This document shows positions 33,465 to 41,823 of a DNA stretch of 64,000 bases, piece after piece (within the stretch, counting starts at the first letter, position 1; the number at the start of each line of letters is the position of its first letter). The translations under genes and the position numbers were made by a program. The DNA lies in assembly GCA_964635055.1 (NCBI GenBank), contig CAZWMT010000017.1:51113-115112 (forward strand), in the 5' to 3' direction. The DNA is from JAEUJM01 sp964635055 (GTDB taxonomy: Bacteria; Actinomycetota; Acidimicrobiia; Acidimicrobiales; DATDAH01). Under the pieces are notes generated by a model. It did no database searches, was not told where the DNA came from, and worked only from the letters and a program-made list of their open reading frames with translations.

Positions 33465-33998
33465 ATGCGTTGGACGATCCACGGCGAGCGGGCGGTCTAC
33501 GAGAGCCCCTGGCTGGGCGTGCACCTCGCCGACGTCGAACTGCCCGACGGCCAACGCCTCGAGCACCACGTGATCCGCTTCCCGCAGCAGGCCGCCGGCA
33601 CGATCGTCACCGACCCCGACCGGGGGGTGCTCCTGCTCTGGCGGCACCGCTTCATCACCGATGTGTGGGGCTGGGAGATACCGGCGGGCCGCATCGAACT
33701 GGGTGAGACGCCGATCGAGGCCGCCGCGCGAGAAGCGCTCGAGGAGACCGGCTGGCGGCCGGGCCCGCTCGAGCCCTTGGTGCACTTCCGTCCCAGTGGC
33801 GGCAGCAGCGACCAGTGGTTCCACATCTTCGTGGCCCACGGCGCCACACACGTCGGCGAGCCCACCGACATCACCGAGGCCCAGGAGATCCGCTGGCGCT
33901 CCCCCGACGAGGTGCGGGCGCTGATCCTCGACGGCAAGATCACCGATGGGCTGTCGTTGACCGCGCTGAGCTACTGGTTCGCGTTCGCCCAGCACTGA
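33465..33998 (+). CDS. NUDIX hydrolase
   Basis: A 177-aa protein with a complete Nudix box: G-R-I-E-L-G-E-x7-REALEETGW, preceded by LLLWRHRFITDVWGWEIPAG. This placement is typical of ADP-ribose or GDP-mannose pyrophosphatases (NudF-like). It is transcribed from a compact divergent promoter shared with the methylase gene. Its TGA directly abuts the stop of the convergent helicase gene. Confidence 0.92.
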   Translation: MRWTIHGERAVYESPWLGVHLADVELPDGQRLEHHVIRFPQQAAGTIVTDPDRGVLLLWRHRFITDVWGWEIPAGRIELGETPIEAAAREALEETGWRPGPLEPLVHFRPSGGSSDQWFHIFVAHGATHVGEPTDITEAQEIRWRSPDEVRALILDGKITDGLSLTALSYWFAFAQH

Positions 33999-35168
33999 TC
34001 AGGCGGAGGCGAGGTCCTCCGCCGGGTTCCACGCGTGCAGGTCGGCGAGGCGCTTGTCGTTCGAGAACACCTCGACCAGCGGCTGGGAGACGCCGATGCG
34101 GGTCTGCAGGCGCTTGACGGCCAGCTCCTGGTCCCACAGCACCAACGTGGCCACCACGCCGGACTCCCCGGCGCGCGCCGTGCGGCCCGAGCGGTGGAGG
34201 TACGACTTGTGGTCCTCGGGCGGGTCGTAGTGCACGACGATGTCGATGTCGTCCACGTGGATGCCGCGGGCGGCCACATCGGTGGCCACCAGCACCGGCA
34301 GCTTGCCGGCGGAGAAGTCGGCCAGCGCCCGCTCGCGGGACCGCTGCGGCAGGTCACCGTGGATGGCGGCGGCCTTCACGCCCTCCTTCTCCAACTGCTC
34401 CGCCAGGCGGTCGGCGCCGCGCTTGGTGCGCACGAAGATCAGCGTGCGCTCACCGCCGCGCGAGATGGCGGCCGCGACCTTCGGCTTGTCCATCTGGTGC
34501 ACCGACAGGAAGCGATGCTCCATCTCGTCGACGGTGACGTTCACCGACTCGACCTCGTGGAACACGGGGTCGTGCTGGTACCGCTTGACGAGGGTGTCGA
34601 CCACGCCGTCGAGCGTGGCCGAGAAGAGCAGGGTCTGGTGGGTGCCCTCGACGTTGCGCAGGATCCACTCCACCTGCGGCAGGAAGCCCATGTCGGCCAT
34701 GCGGTCGGCCTCGTCGACGATCACGTGGTCGAGCGCCGCCACCGACACCTCGTTGCGCTCGAGCAGGTCGATCATGCGACCCGGTGTGGCCACCACGAAG
34801 TCGACACCCTGCTTGAAGGCCTTGATCTGGCGGTCCATGTCGGCGCCGCCGTACACGGCGCCCACCGTCAGGCCGCGTCGCTCAGCCAACGGCGCGAGCT
34901 CCTCGCGCACCTGGAGGGCCAGCTCCCGCGTGGGGACGAGTGCGATGGCGGTGGGGCGACGGGGCTCGGCCTTCTTCTGGCGGTCGAGGACGGGCAGGCC
35001 GAAGGCGAGGGTCTTGCCCGACCCCGTCTTGGCCTTGCCGCACACGTCGCGACCGGCGAGGGCGTCGGGGATGGTGAGGGCCTGGATGGGGAAGGCTTCG
35101 GTGATCCCGCGGTCGGCAAGGGCCGACACGAGATCCTCGGACACGCCCAGCGCGTCGAAGGTGGCCAT
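33999..35168 (-). CDS. DEAD-box RNA helicase
   Basis: A 389-aa two-domain helicase: Q motif and AKTGSGKT (motif I), PTRELA (Ia), ATPGRM (Ib), VDEADRM (II), SAT (III), FVRTKRGAD (IV), ATDVAARGIHVDD (V) and HRSGRTARAG (VI). It lacks an extended C-terminal tail, so it is of the short RhlE/RhlB core type. Such enzymes unwind mRNA or rRNA structure at low temperature. The ATG at 35168 has GGAG 8 nt upstream. A long hairpin sits in its leader (35192-35233). Confidence 0.95.
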   Translation of the reverse strand: MATFDALGVSEDLVSALADRGITEAFPIQALTIPDALAGRDVCGKAKTGSGKTLAFGLPVLDRQKKAEPRRPTAIALVPTRELALQVREELAPLAERRGLTVGAVYGGADMDRQIKAFKQGVDFVVATPGRMIDLLERNEVSVAALDHVIVDEADRMADMGFLPQVEWILRNVEGTHQTLLFSATLDGVVDTLVKRYQHDPVFHEVESVNVTVDEMEHRFLSVHQMDKPKVAAAISRGGERTLIFVRTKRGADRLAEQLEKEGVKAAAIHGDLPQRSRERALADFSAGKLPVLVATDVAARGIHVDDIDIVVHYDPPEDHKSYLHRSGRTARAGESGVVATLVLWDQELAVKRLQTRIGVSQPLVEVFSNDKRLADLHAWNPAEDLASA

Positions 35169-35191
35169 GAGTGATGCTCCGGTTCTGTTGT

Positions 35192-35233
35192 CTGTGATTT
35201 CGAGGGGGGCCTTCCCCGGCCCGTCAATCACAG
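35192..35233 (-). promoter_or_regulatory. Hairpin in the helicase mRNA leader
   Basis: CTGTGATT and AATCACAG form a perfect 8-bp outer stem around a GC-rich inner hairpin, ending 24 nt before the helicase ATG. It may be a thermosensitive or autoregulatory leader, or the 5' cap of the transcript. Confidence 0.45.
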
Positions 35234-35296
35234 AGCAGGAACGGAAGCGTTGAGGTCGACCCGCGAGCCACGTACCGCAACCGTCGGGGCCGTCCA

Positions 35297-35328
35297 GCTC
35301 GCCCTCCCAGCCTACCGGGAGGGCGAGC
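35297..35328 (-). terminator. Terminator after glutathione peroxidase gene
   Basis: GCTCGCCCTCCC pairs perfectly with GGGAGGGCGAGC around an 8-nt loop, 25 nt after the peroxidase stop on the minus strand. Confidence 0.65.
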
Positions 35329-35352
35329 GGCTGCTCCGTTCACCCCGAGCCG

Positions 35353-35844
35353 TCAGGGCAGGTTGGCCTCGATCGCGGCCACGATCTCGTCGGCCTCGGG
35401 CTCGACCGTGGGCGCGAAGCGGGCCACCACCTCGCCGTCGGGGGAGAGCAGGAACTTCTCGAAGTTCCAGCGGATGTCGCCATCGACACCGTCGGCATCG
35501 GCCACCCGGGTCAGCTCGTCGTAGATCGGGTGGCGTCCGTCACCGTTGACCTCGATCTTCTCGAACAGGGGGAACGTGACCCCGTAGGTGGTGCTGCAGA
35601 ACGTGGCGATCTCGTCCGCGGTGCCCGGCTCCTGCTCGAGGAACTGGTTGCAGGGCACCCCCAGAACGGTGAAGCCCTTGTCGGCGTAGGTCTCATGCAG
35701 GCGCTCGAGCCCCTCGTACTGCGGGGTCAGGCCACACTTGCTGGCCACGTTGACCACCAGCGCCACCTTGCCGGCGGCCTGGTCGGCGATGCTCGACGGG
35801 CTGCCGTCGAGGGTGTTGATCGGTGCTTCGGTGAGGGAGGTCAT
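35353..35844 (-). CDS. Glutathione peroxidase-family thiol peroxidase
   Basis: A 163-aa protein. NVASKCGLTPQYEGL carries the peroxidatic Cys, GVPCNQF holds the typical second Cys region, and WNFEKFLLSPDG supplies the active-site Trp and Asn. The Cys (not selenocysteine) form usually takes electrons from thioredoxin rather than glutathione; actinobacteria lack glutathione. GATACT with a 7-nt gap precedes the ATG. Its product should reduce lipid or hydrogen peroxides. Confidence 0.93.
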   Translation of the reverse strand: MTSLTEAPINTLDGSPSSIADQAAGKVALVVNVASKCGLTPQYEGLERLHETYADKGFTVLGVPCNQFLEQEPGTADEIATFCSTTYGVTFPLFEKIEVNGDGRHPIYDELTRVADADGVDGDIRWNFEKFLLSPDGEVVARFAPTVEPEADEIVAAIEANLP

Positions 35845-35888
35845 GGCGGCCAGTATCACGCCTCTCCGAAGCGACCGCACCCGGCCGA

Positions 35889-36170
35889 TCACCTGGTCCG
35901 TCGCACCCGGCCGTTGCGCACCGCCACGCCCTCGTCGGCGAGGCGGCGCTCGTGCTCGTCCTCGTGGCCGGGCACCAGTCGGCCGTTGGCGGCCACCACC
36001 CGCCACCACGGCAGGCCCTCGGAGGCCGCCATCACCCGCCCGACGCCTCGCGCCGCGCCGGGGTAGCCGGCTTCTTCGGCCACCTCGCCGTAGGTCGCGA
36101 TCTCACCGGGCCCGAGGCCCCGCACCACGGCCTCGACCGCCTCGACGAACCCGTGCTCGGCCGCTGCCAT
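35889..36170 (-). CDS. MGMT family alkyltransferase-like protein
   Basis: A 93-aa protein comprising only the DNA-binding domain of O6-methylguanine methyltransferase (GLGPGEIATYGEVAEEAGYPGAARGVGRVM). The active-site PCHRV is replaced by PWWRVV, so it cannot accept alkyl groups. Alkyltransferase-like proteins flag alkylated guanine for nucleotide excision repair. TACGCT lies 8 nt before the ATG. Confidence 0.88.
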   Translation of the reverse strand: MAAAEHGFVEAVEAVVRGLGPGEIATYGEVAEEAGYPGAARGVGRVMAASEGLPWWRVVAANGRLVPGHEDEHERRLADEGVAVRNGRVRRTR

Positions 36171-36178
36171 CGACGCCG

Positions 36179-36188
36179 AGCGTAGGCT
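36179..36188. promoter_or_regulatory. Overlapping divergent -10 elements
   Basis: AGCGTAGGCT contains TAGGCT (plus, 36183-36188, 6 nt before the GTG at 36195) and TACGCT (minus, 36179-36184, 8 nt before the ATG at 36170), sharing 2 bp. The layout matches that at 33449. Confidence 0.7.
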
Positions 36189-36194
36189 CGGGCC

Positions 36195-37022
36195 GTGGAC
36201 GAGGCGACGCTGTCCCGCCATCGCGGGGAGATCACCGAGCAGGGCTTCACGGTGCTCCACGACGTGTTCGATGCCGATGCCGCCGCCGACCTCGACGCCG
36301 CTCTCCGCCGGCTCGAGGACGAGTTGGGCGCCGTACCGGCGGCCAACAGCTTCGAGGGCGCCCACACCGTGCGCATCTACAACCTGCTGGCCCACGGGCC
36401 GCTCTTCCAGGCGATCCCGGTGCACCCCGGGGTCCTCCCGGTCGTCGAGTCGGTGCTCGACCCGGGCTGCCTCGTGTCGTCGCTGTCGTCGATCGCCATC
36501 GACCCCGGCGAGACCGCGCAGCCCATCCACGCCGACGACCAGCTCATCCCGCTGCCCAAGCCACACCCGGCGACGGTGTGCAACACGATGTGGGCCGTCA
36601 CCGACTTCACCGAGGCCAACGGTGCCACCCGGGTGATCCCCGGCTCGCACCTCGCCGACCACTCCCCCGCCTACGGCGAGCACTACGACTCGGTCGCGGC
36701 GGAGATGCCACGCGGCAGCGTGCTCGTCTGGCACGGCAGCCTGTGGCACGGCGGCGGCGCCAACACCACCACCGAGCGGCGGGTGGGCATCGCCATGAAC
36801 TACTGCGCGGGCTACCTGCGCCAGCAGGAGAACCAGCAGCTCGGCCTGCCACGCGCGCTGGTGCGCACGTTCGACCACCGGCTGCAGCGCCTGGTGGGCT
36901 ACGGCGTGTACCACGGCCTGATCGGCCACATCGACAAGCGCGACCCCGTCGAGCTCCTCGCCGGCGGCGCCGACAGCAGCGACGACGATCCCGGGCACAC
37001 GATGGTCTGGGATGGGACCTGA
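36195..37022 (+). CDS. Phytanoyl-CoA dioxygenase family oxygenase
   Basis: A 275-aa Fe(II)/2-oxoglutarate-type oxygenase. It starts with VDEATLSRHRGEITEQGFTVL, has the H-x-D facial triad in IHADDQLIPLP and the second His in LWHGGGANTT, followed by RVGIAMNYC with the Arg that binds 2-oxoglutarate. Close family members hydroxylate unactivated carbons in lipids or natural products. GTG start, leaderless box TAGGCT. The stop overlaps the next gene by 11 nt. Confidence 0.88.
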   Translation: MDEATLSRHRGEITEQGFTVLHDVFDADAAADLDAALRRLEDELGAVPAANSFEGAHTVRIYNLLAHGPLFQAIPVHPGVLPVVESVLDPGCLVSSLSSIAIDPGETAQPIHADDQLIPLPKPHPATVCNTMWAVTDFTEANGATRVIPGSHLADHSPAYGEHYDSVAAEMPRGSVLVWHGSLWHGGGANTTTERRVGIAMNYCAGYLRQQENQQLGLPRALVRTFDHRLQRLVGYGVYHGLIGHIDKRDPVELLAGGADSSDDDPGHTMVWDGT

Positions 37023-37875
37023 GCGGTCGATCTCCGGGCTCGCCGGCGCGCTGGCCCTGATCGACGGGTGGGACGTGCCGCACCCAGCGGTGGTCGTGGT
37101 CGGTCCCGACGCGGTGCTGGCCCGTCGAGGTTCGGTCGAACGCCGACAGCCCGTCGCGTCGGTCACCAAGCCCGTCGCCGCGCTGGCGCTCTGGGTGGCC
37201 GTCGAGGAGGAGGCCATCGCGCTGGACGAGCGGGCCGGGCCGCCGGGGTCGACCGTGCGCCACCTGCTCGCCCACGCCTCGGGGTTGGCGTTCGACCGCG
37301 ACGATGTCCTGTCGCCACCCGGCACCCGGCGCATCTACTCGAACGCAGGCTTCGAGGTGCTGGGCCGGCTGGTCGCGGAGCGGACGGGGATGACCTTCGA
37401 CCGCTACCTCCACGAGGCCGTCGTCGAGCCCTTGGGCCTGGGTGACACGTCCCTCGACGGCTCGCCGGCCAAGGACCTGATCACCACCGCCGACGACCTG
37501 GCCACGGTGGCGATCGAGCTCCTACGACCCACCCTGGTGGCGCCGGCCACGCTGGCCGAGGCGACGCGGGTGGCCTTCCCCGGCCTGGCCGGCGTGTTGC
37601 CCGGCATCGGGGCGTTCGACCCACTCGACTGGGGCCTCGGCGTCGAGGTGAAGGGCCACAAACGGCCCCACTGGAGCGGCGGCGCCACTGCACCGGCCAC
37701 GTTCGGGCACTTCGGCGCCGCGGGCTCGTTCCTCTGGGTCGACCCCACCAGGCAGGTGGCCTGCGTCGGGCTGTCCGGCCGTGACTTCGGCCCGTGGGCG
37801 ATGGCCGCCTGGCCGCTGCTGTCCGACGCCGTCGTCGCCGCCGTCGACCCTGTCGGCCCTCCCTCAAGTCGGTAG
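37012..37875 (+). CDS. Beta-lactamase-fold serine hydrolase (class C/PBP4*-like)
   Basis: A 287-aa protein. It has the nucleophile motif SVTK (S-x-x-K), the Tyr motif YSNAGF (Y-x-N), and HFGAAG in place of KTG. The fold is that of esterase/peptidase relatives of class C beta-lactamases; no signal peptide is present, so it is intracellular. It overlaps the oxygenase gene by 11 nt and may work on the same pathway. Confidence 0.85.
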   Translation: MGPERSISGLAGALALIDGWDVPHPAVVVVGPDAVLARRGSVERRQPVASVTKPVAALALWVAVEEEAIALDERAGPPGSTVRHLLAHASGLAFDRDDVLSPPGTRRIYSNAGFEVLGRLVAERTGMTFDRYLHEAVVEPLGLGDTSLDGSPAKDLITTADDLATVAIELLRPTLVAPATLAEATRVAFPGLAGVLPGIGAFDPLDWGLGVEVKGHKRPHWSGGATAPATFGHFGAAGSFLWVDPTRQVACVGLSGRDFGPWAMAAWPLLSDAVVAAVDPVGPPSSR

Positions 37876-37921
37876 GGGTACGGGCCGACTGGATAGCGAT
37901 GACGACGCCACCGGTCCTGCC

Positions 37922-38911
37922 ATGAGCGCCCTCGCCGAGGCCCGGGCGCGCCACGCCCTCGCCGACGCCGGCCTGAACTCGGATGTCACCCTGGTTCCGC
38001 TCCGGAGCGTGACGAACGAGGTCTGGGTCGCGGGTGAGCACATCGTCCGCCTGAACCGGCGGCAGGACCACCGTCTCGAACGCGAGGCGCTGCTGGCGCC
38101 GTACCTTCCCGCCGCGCTGGGCTACCCACCCATCGTCCACTACGGGGGCGACATCGGCGCCGACCACCTGATCGTCACCCGTGTGCCGGGGCGGGTGCTC
38201 AGCCAGTGCTGGCCCCAGATGTCGGCCGCCGACCGCCACGAGGCCATCAAGCAGCTGACCGCCATGCTGCGCGCCCTGCACGGCTTCGTCTGCCCCGTCG
38301 AGCTGCCGCCCATCGAGAGCCCGCCGCTGCTCAGCTCGACGCCCGCGGGCCAGCCCGCCGGCGCACTGCTCGGCGCGCTCGAGGAGGCGCAGCACCTCGC
38401 CCACGTCGACCCCGGGGTGATGATCGAGACCCGCAACCTGGTGCTCAGCACCGCCCCGTCGCTGGAGCCCTTCAGCGCCCCCACGATGGTCCACGGCGAC
38501 CTGCACTTCGACAACGTGCTGTGGGACGGCCGGCGCATCACCGCCCTGCTCGACTTCAAGTGGGCCCGGCCGTGCCCGGCCGACCTCGAGCTGGACGTGT
38601 TCCTGCGCTACTGCGCCTTCCCGTTCCTGCACGTGGCCGAGCACTACCGCAACCAGGCCCGCGCCGCCGACTACGTCGACGTGCCGTTCATCTTCGCCGA
38701 CTACTACCCCGAGCTCTTCTCGATGCCGCGGCAGTTCGACCGGATGCGGCTGTTCAGCATCGCCTACGACGTCCGTGAGCTGCTGTTGTTCCCGCCGCCC
38801 GTGAGCGCGGAGCAGCTCTCCGAGCACCACCCCTACAACCGTCTGCGGCGCACCCTCGGCGGCCAGAGCTACCTCGACCTGCTGGCGCAGGGCGCCTCCG
38901 TCCCCGCCTGA
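37922..38911 (+). CDS. Phosphotransferase of the aminoglycoside phosphotransferase (APH) fold
   Basis: A 329-aa kinase-like protein with VHGDLHFDNVLWDG (catalytic Asp and Asn) and ALLDFKWARP (metal-binding Asp, the DFG equivalent), and an N-lobe with LVPLRSVTNEVW and HIVRLNRR. Bacterial relatives phosphorylate choline, fructosamine or antibiotics; the substrate here is unknown. The ATG at 37922 lacks a clear ribosome site. Confidence 0.83.
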   Translation: MSALAEARARHALADAGLNSDVTLVPLRSVTNEVWVAGEHIVRLNRRQDHRLEREALLAPYLPAALGYPPIVHYGGDIGADHLIVTRVPGRVLSQCWPQMSAADRHEAIKQLTAMLRALHGFVCPVELPPIESPPLLSSTPAGQPAGALLGALEEAQHLAHVDPGVMIETRNLVLSTAPSLEPFSAPTMVHGDLHFDNVLWDGRRITALLDFKWARPCPADLELDVFLRYCAFPFLHVAEHYRNQARAADYVDVPFIFADYYPELFSMPRQFDRMRLFSIAYDVRELLLFPPPVSAEQLSEHHPYNRLRRTLGGQSYLDLLAQGASVPA

Positions 38912-38937
38912 CGAAGCCGCGGGTTCGGCATCGCCGG

Positions 38938-39867
38938 CTACGGCGATCGATCATCCGTGTCGGCTGCTGCATCCAGCGCCGCATCGTCGACCTCGATCGG
39001 CTCATCGTCACTCGAATCGGGCGCCTCGGGGTCGTCGCCACCCGCCGCTCCGTCGTCCTCGATCAGGTCGTCCTCGGGGCGCCGCTTGCCGCGGACCACG
39101 AGCATCACCACCGAGAGCGTCATGGCGAAGATGCTCATCCAGATGTTCACCCGGATCCCCAGGATGAGGCTGGCGGGGTCGACGCGCATGGCCTCGACCC
39201 ACAGACGGCCCGTGAAGTAGCCGCCGAGGTAGACCCAGAACAGGCTGCCCGAGCGCAACACCCGCCGCCGGTCGATCAGCAACAGCACCGCCACCAGGGC
39301 CAGGTTCCACAGCGCCTCGTACAGGAAGGTCGGGTGGAACGTCGTGGCCTCGAGGTAGCGGTCGGGGCGGTGGGCGATGTCGATCTCGAGGCCCCAGGGC
39401 AGCTTGGTGGGGCCGCCGAAGAGCTCCTGGTTGAACCAGTTCCCCAACCGGCCGATGGCCTGGGCCAGGGGCAGGCCGGGCACGCAGGCGTCGGCGAACT
39501 CGCCGAGGGGCATCTGCTTGCGCTTGGCGTACAGGAGCCCGACCGCGGAGCCGGCGATGATGCCGCCGGGGATGCCCAGGCCGCCCTGCCACACCTTCAC
39601 CGCGTCGACCCAGTGGCCCTCGAACCGCTGGTAGTCGGTGATCACGTGGTACAGGCGAGCGCCCACCAACCCGGCCGGCACGGCCCACAGCGCCATCCCC
39701 GAGATCTCGTCCGGGTCGTGCCCCCGCGCCGCCCACCGCCGGCGGGCCAGCTCGACCGCGGCGATCACCCCGAGTGCGATCATCAGCCCGTAGGCCCGCA
39801 GGTGCAACGGGCCGAGGACGATCTCGTTCGACGAGGGGCTGGGAATCGATCCCAGGAGCGCGTGCAC
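38938..39867 (-). CDS. lgt: Prolipoprotein diacylglyceryl transferase
   Basis: A 309-aa polytopic enzyme that transfers diacylglycerol to the lipobox Cys. The Lgt signature GRLGNWFNQELFGGPT is complete, with preceding GGLGIPGGIIAG and the RAYGLMIALGV start. It has about seven membrane helices and a charged cytoplasmic tail rich in Asp and Glu. GTG start immediately after the TAG of the acyl-CoA dehydrogenase gene, so the two are co-transcribed. Confidence 0.96.
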   Translation of the reverse strand: MHALLGSIPSPSSNEIVLGPLHLRAYGLMIALGVIAAVELARRRWAARGHDPDEISGMALWAVPAGLVGARLYHVITDYQRFEGHWVDAVKVWQGGLGIPGGIIAGSAVGLLYAKRKQMPLGEFADACVPGLPLAQAIGRLGNWFNQELFGGPTKLPWGLEIDIAHRPDRYLEATTFHPTFLYEALWNLALVAVLLLIDRRRVLRSGSLFWVYLGGYFTGRLWVEAMRVDPASLILGIRVNIWMSIFAMTLSVVMLVVRGKRRPEDDLIEDDGAAGGDDPEAPDSSDDEPIEVDDAALDAAADTDDRSP

Positions 39868-41664
39868 CTACAGGTACTTCGGCTCGATGGCGAAGAGGCC
39901 GGCCGCGCCGGCGGTGACCGGCGCCACCAGGCCGAGGGCCTCGGGCAGCAGCTGCTCGGCGTAGAAGGTGGCGGTGGCCACCTTGGCCCGCAGGAACTCG
40001 GGGTCGCCCTCCCCCGAGCCGAGCCGCGCCTGGGCGGCGAGGGCCTGACGGGCCATCACCCAACCGCCGGCCACCAGCCCGAACAGGCGCAGGTAGGGCG
40101 TGGCTCCGGCGAGGGCGTGGTTGGGATCCTCGGCGCCGTAGGTGAGCAGCCACTGCGTGGCCACCTCGAGCGCGTCGGTCGCCTCGTGCAGGTTGGTGCG
40201 GATCGCGGCCAGCGCCTCGCCGGCCACGGCCAGCTCGGCGTCGTGGGCCCGCACGTCGGCGATGAAGTCGGCCATCACCCCGCCGCCTCGCATGGGCAGC
40301 TTGCGGCCCACCAGGTCCATGCCCTGGATGCCGTTGGTGCCCTCGTAGATGGGCGGGATCCGGGCGTCGCGGAAGTGCTGGGCCACCCCTGTCTCCTCGA
40401 TGTAGCCCATGCCACCGTGGACCTGGATGGCCAGCGACGTGACCTCGACCCCCAGGTCGGTGGACCAGCCCTTGGCGATCGGGATCAGCAGGTCGGCGAG
40501 CTCGCGGGCGGACTCGCGGTCCTCCTCGTCGGGATCGTGGGCGGCGCGGTCCATGGCATCGGCGGTGACGTAGATCAGCCCCCTCATGGCCTCGATCGAC
40601 GCCTTCATCGTCAGCAGCATCCGGCGCACATCGGGGTGCTCGATGATGAACGAGCTCTCACCGGGGGGCGCACCGACGGCCCGACCCTGCCGCCGCTCCT
40701 GCGCGTAGGCCAGGGCGTCCTGGTAGGAGCGCTCGGCGAGGGCCAGGCCCTGTAGGCCCACCGACAGGCGAGCGTTGTTCATCATCGTGAACATGTACCG
40801 CATGCCCTGGTTCTCTTCGCCGATCAGGTAGCCGACCGCGCCCTCACCGTGTTCGCCGTAGTTGAGCACGCAGGTTGGGCTGGCCTTGATGCCCATCTTG
40901 TGCTCGACCGAGGCGCACACCACGTCGTTGCGCTCACCGAGCGTGCCGTCGTCGTTCACCAGGAACTTGGGCACGATGAAACACGAGATCCCCTTGGTGC
41001 CGGGCGGCGCATCGGGCGTGCGGGCCAGCACCAGGTGGATGATGTTCTCGGCCAGGTCGTGCTCGCCGAAGGTGATGAAGATCTTCGTGCCGGTGATGCG
41101 CCAGGTGCCGTCGCCGGCGGGGGCCGCCTTCGTACGGAGCGCACCGACGTCGGACCCGGCCTCGGGCTCGGTGAGGTTCATCGATCCGGTCCACTCGCCC
41201 GTGACCATCTTCGGCAGGAAGACCTCCCGCTGCGTCTCGTCGGCGTGGTGGGCCAGCATGTCGATCGCGCCCTGGGTGAGCAGCGGGGCCATGGAGAACG
41301 ACATGCAGGCCGCGGTCAGCATCTCCTGGAGGGCGGTCGCCACCAGCCAGGGGAACCCGCCCCCGCCGTAGTCGGGGTCGAAGGGCACGCCTCCCCAGCC
41401 GGCCTCGACGTACTTGTCGTACGCGGCCTTGAAGCCGGTGGGGGTGATGACCTCGCCGTCGTCCCACGTGCTGCCCTCGACGTCGCCGACCCGGTTGAGC
41501 GGGCCGATGACGTCGGCCATGAACCGCCCGGCCTCGTCGAGGACGCCCCGCACCAGTGCGGGCTCGGCGTGCTCGAAGGCCTCGAAACGGGCGAGGGCGG
41601 CCAGGTCGGCGACGTGCTCGAGGGTGAACTCGATGTCGCGGAGCGGTGCGGTGTAGTCAGCCAC
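39868..41664 (-). CDS. Acyl-CoA dehydrogenase (AcdB/DmdC-like long form)
   Basis: A 598-aa flavoprotein. The N-terminal extension (FTLEHVADLAALARFE) identifies the long form. MTGSMNLTEPEAGSDVGALRT-like FAD contact is seen as NLTEPEAGSDVG, GTKIFITFGEHD, and the catalytic-base region YEGTNGIQGMDLVGRK. Family members oxidise fatty-acyl, aryl-acyl or methylmercaptopropionyl-CoA. GTG start with TAGCCT 6 nt upstream. Substrate unknown. Confidence 0.9.
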   Translation of the reverse strand: MADYTAPLRDIEFTLEHVADLAALARFEAFEHAEPALVRGVLDEAGRFMADVIGPLNRVGDVEGSTWDDGEVITPTGFKAAYDKYVEAGWGGVPFDPDYGGGGFPWLVATALQEMLTAACMSFSMAPLLTQGAIDMLAHHADETQREVFLPKMVTGEWTGSMNLTEPEAGSDVGALRTKAAPAGDGTWRITGTKIFITFGEHDLAENIIHLVLARTPDAPPGTKGISCFIVPKFLVNDDGTLGERNDVVCASVEHKMGIKASPTCVLNYGEHGEGAVGYLIGEENQGMRYMFTMMNNARLSVGLQGLALAERSYQDALAYAQERRQGRAVGAPPGESSFIIEHPDVRRMLLTMKASIEAMRGLIYVTADAMDRAAHDPDEEDRESARELADLLIPIAKGWSTDLGVEVTSLAIQVHGGMGYIEETGVAQHFRDARIPPIYEGTNGIQGMDLVGRKLPMRGGGVMADFIADVRAHDAELAVAGEALAAIRTNLHEATDALEVATQWLLTYGAEDPNHALAGATPYLRLFGLVAGGWVMARQALAAQARLGSGEGDPEFLRAKVATATFYAEQLLPEALGLVAPVTAGAAGLFAIEPKYL

Positions 41665-41823
41665 GATCCGAGGCTAAACCCCGCTCTGCATCGCCCGAAA
41701 GGCGGGCGGGGCCCACCGCCGGCGTGAGGATGCGCTGGGTCGCGGGATGCGGTGCCGGCCGCGGTGGGGGCACATGGGCCGAAAGGCCTAAACCGCCCGA
41801 CGCTCCGCCGCCGATAGGAGCAG

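Noticed and set aside
37012..38911. Beta-lactamase and aminoglycoside phosphotransferase as antibiotic-resistance genes
   Set aside because: The folds are shared by many metabolic enzymes; no export signal on the hydrolase and no resistance-specific motif, so resistance should not be assumed.
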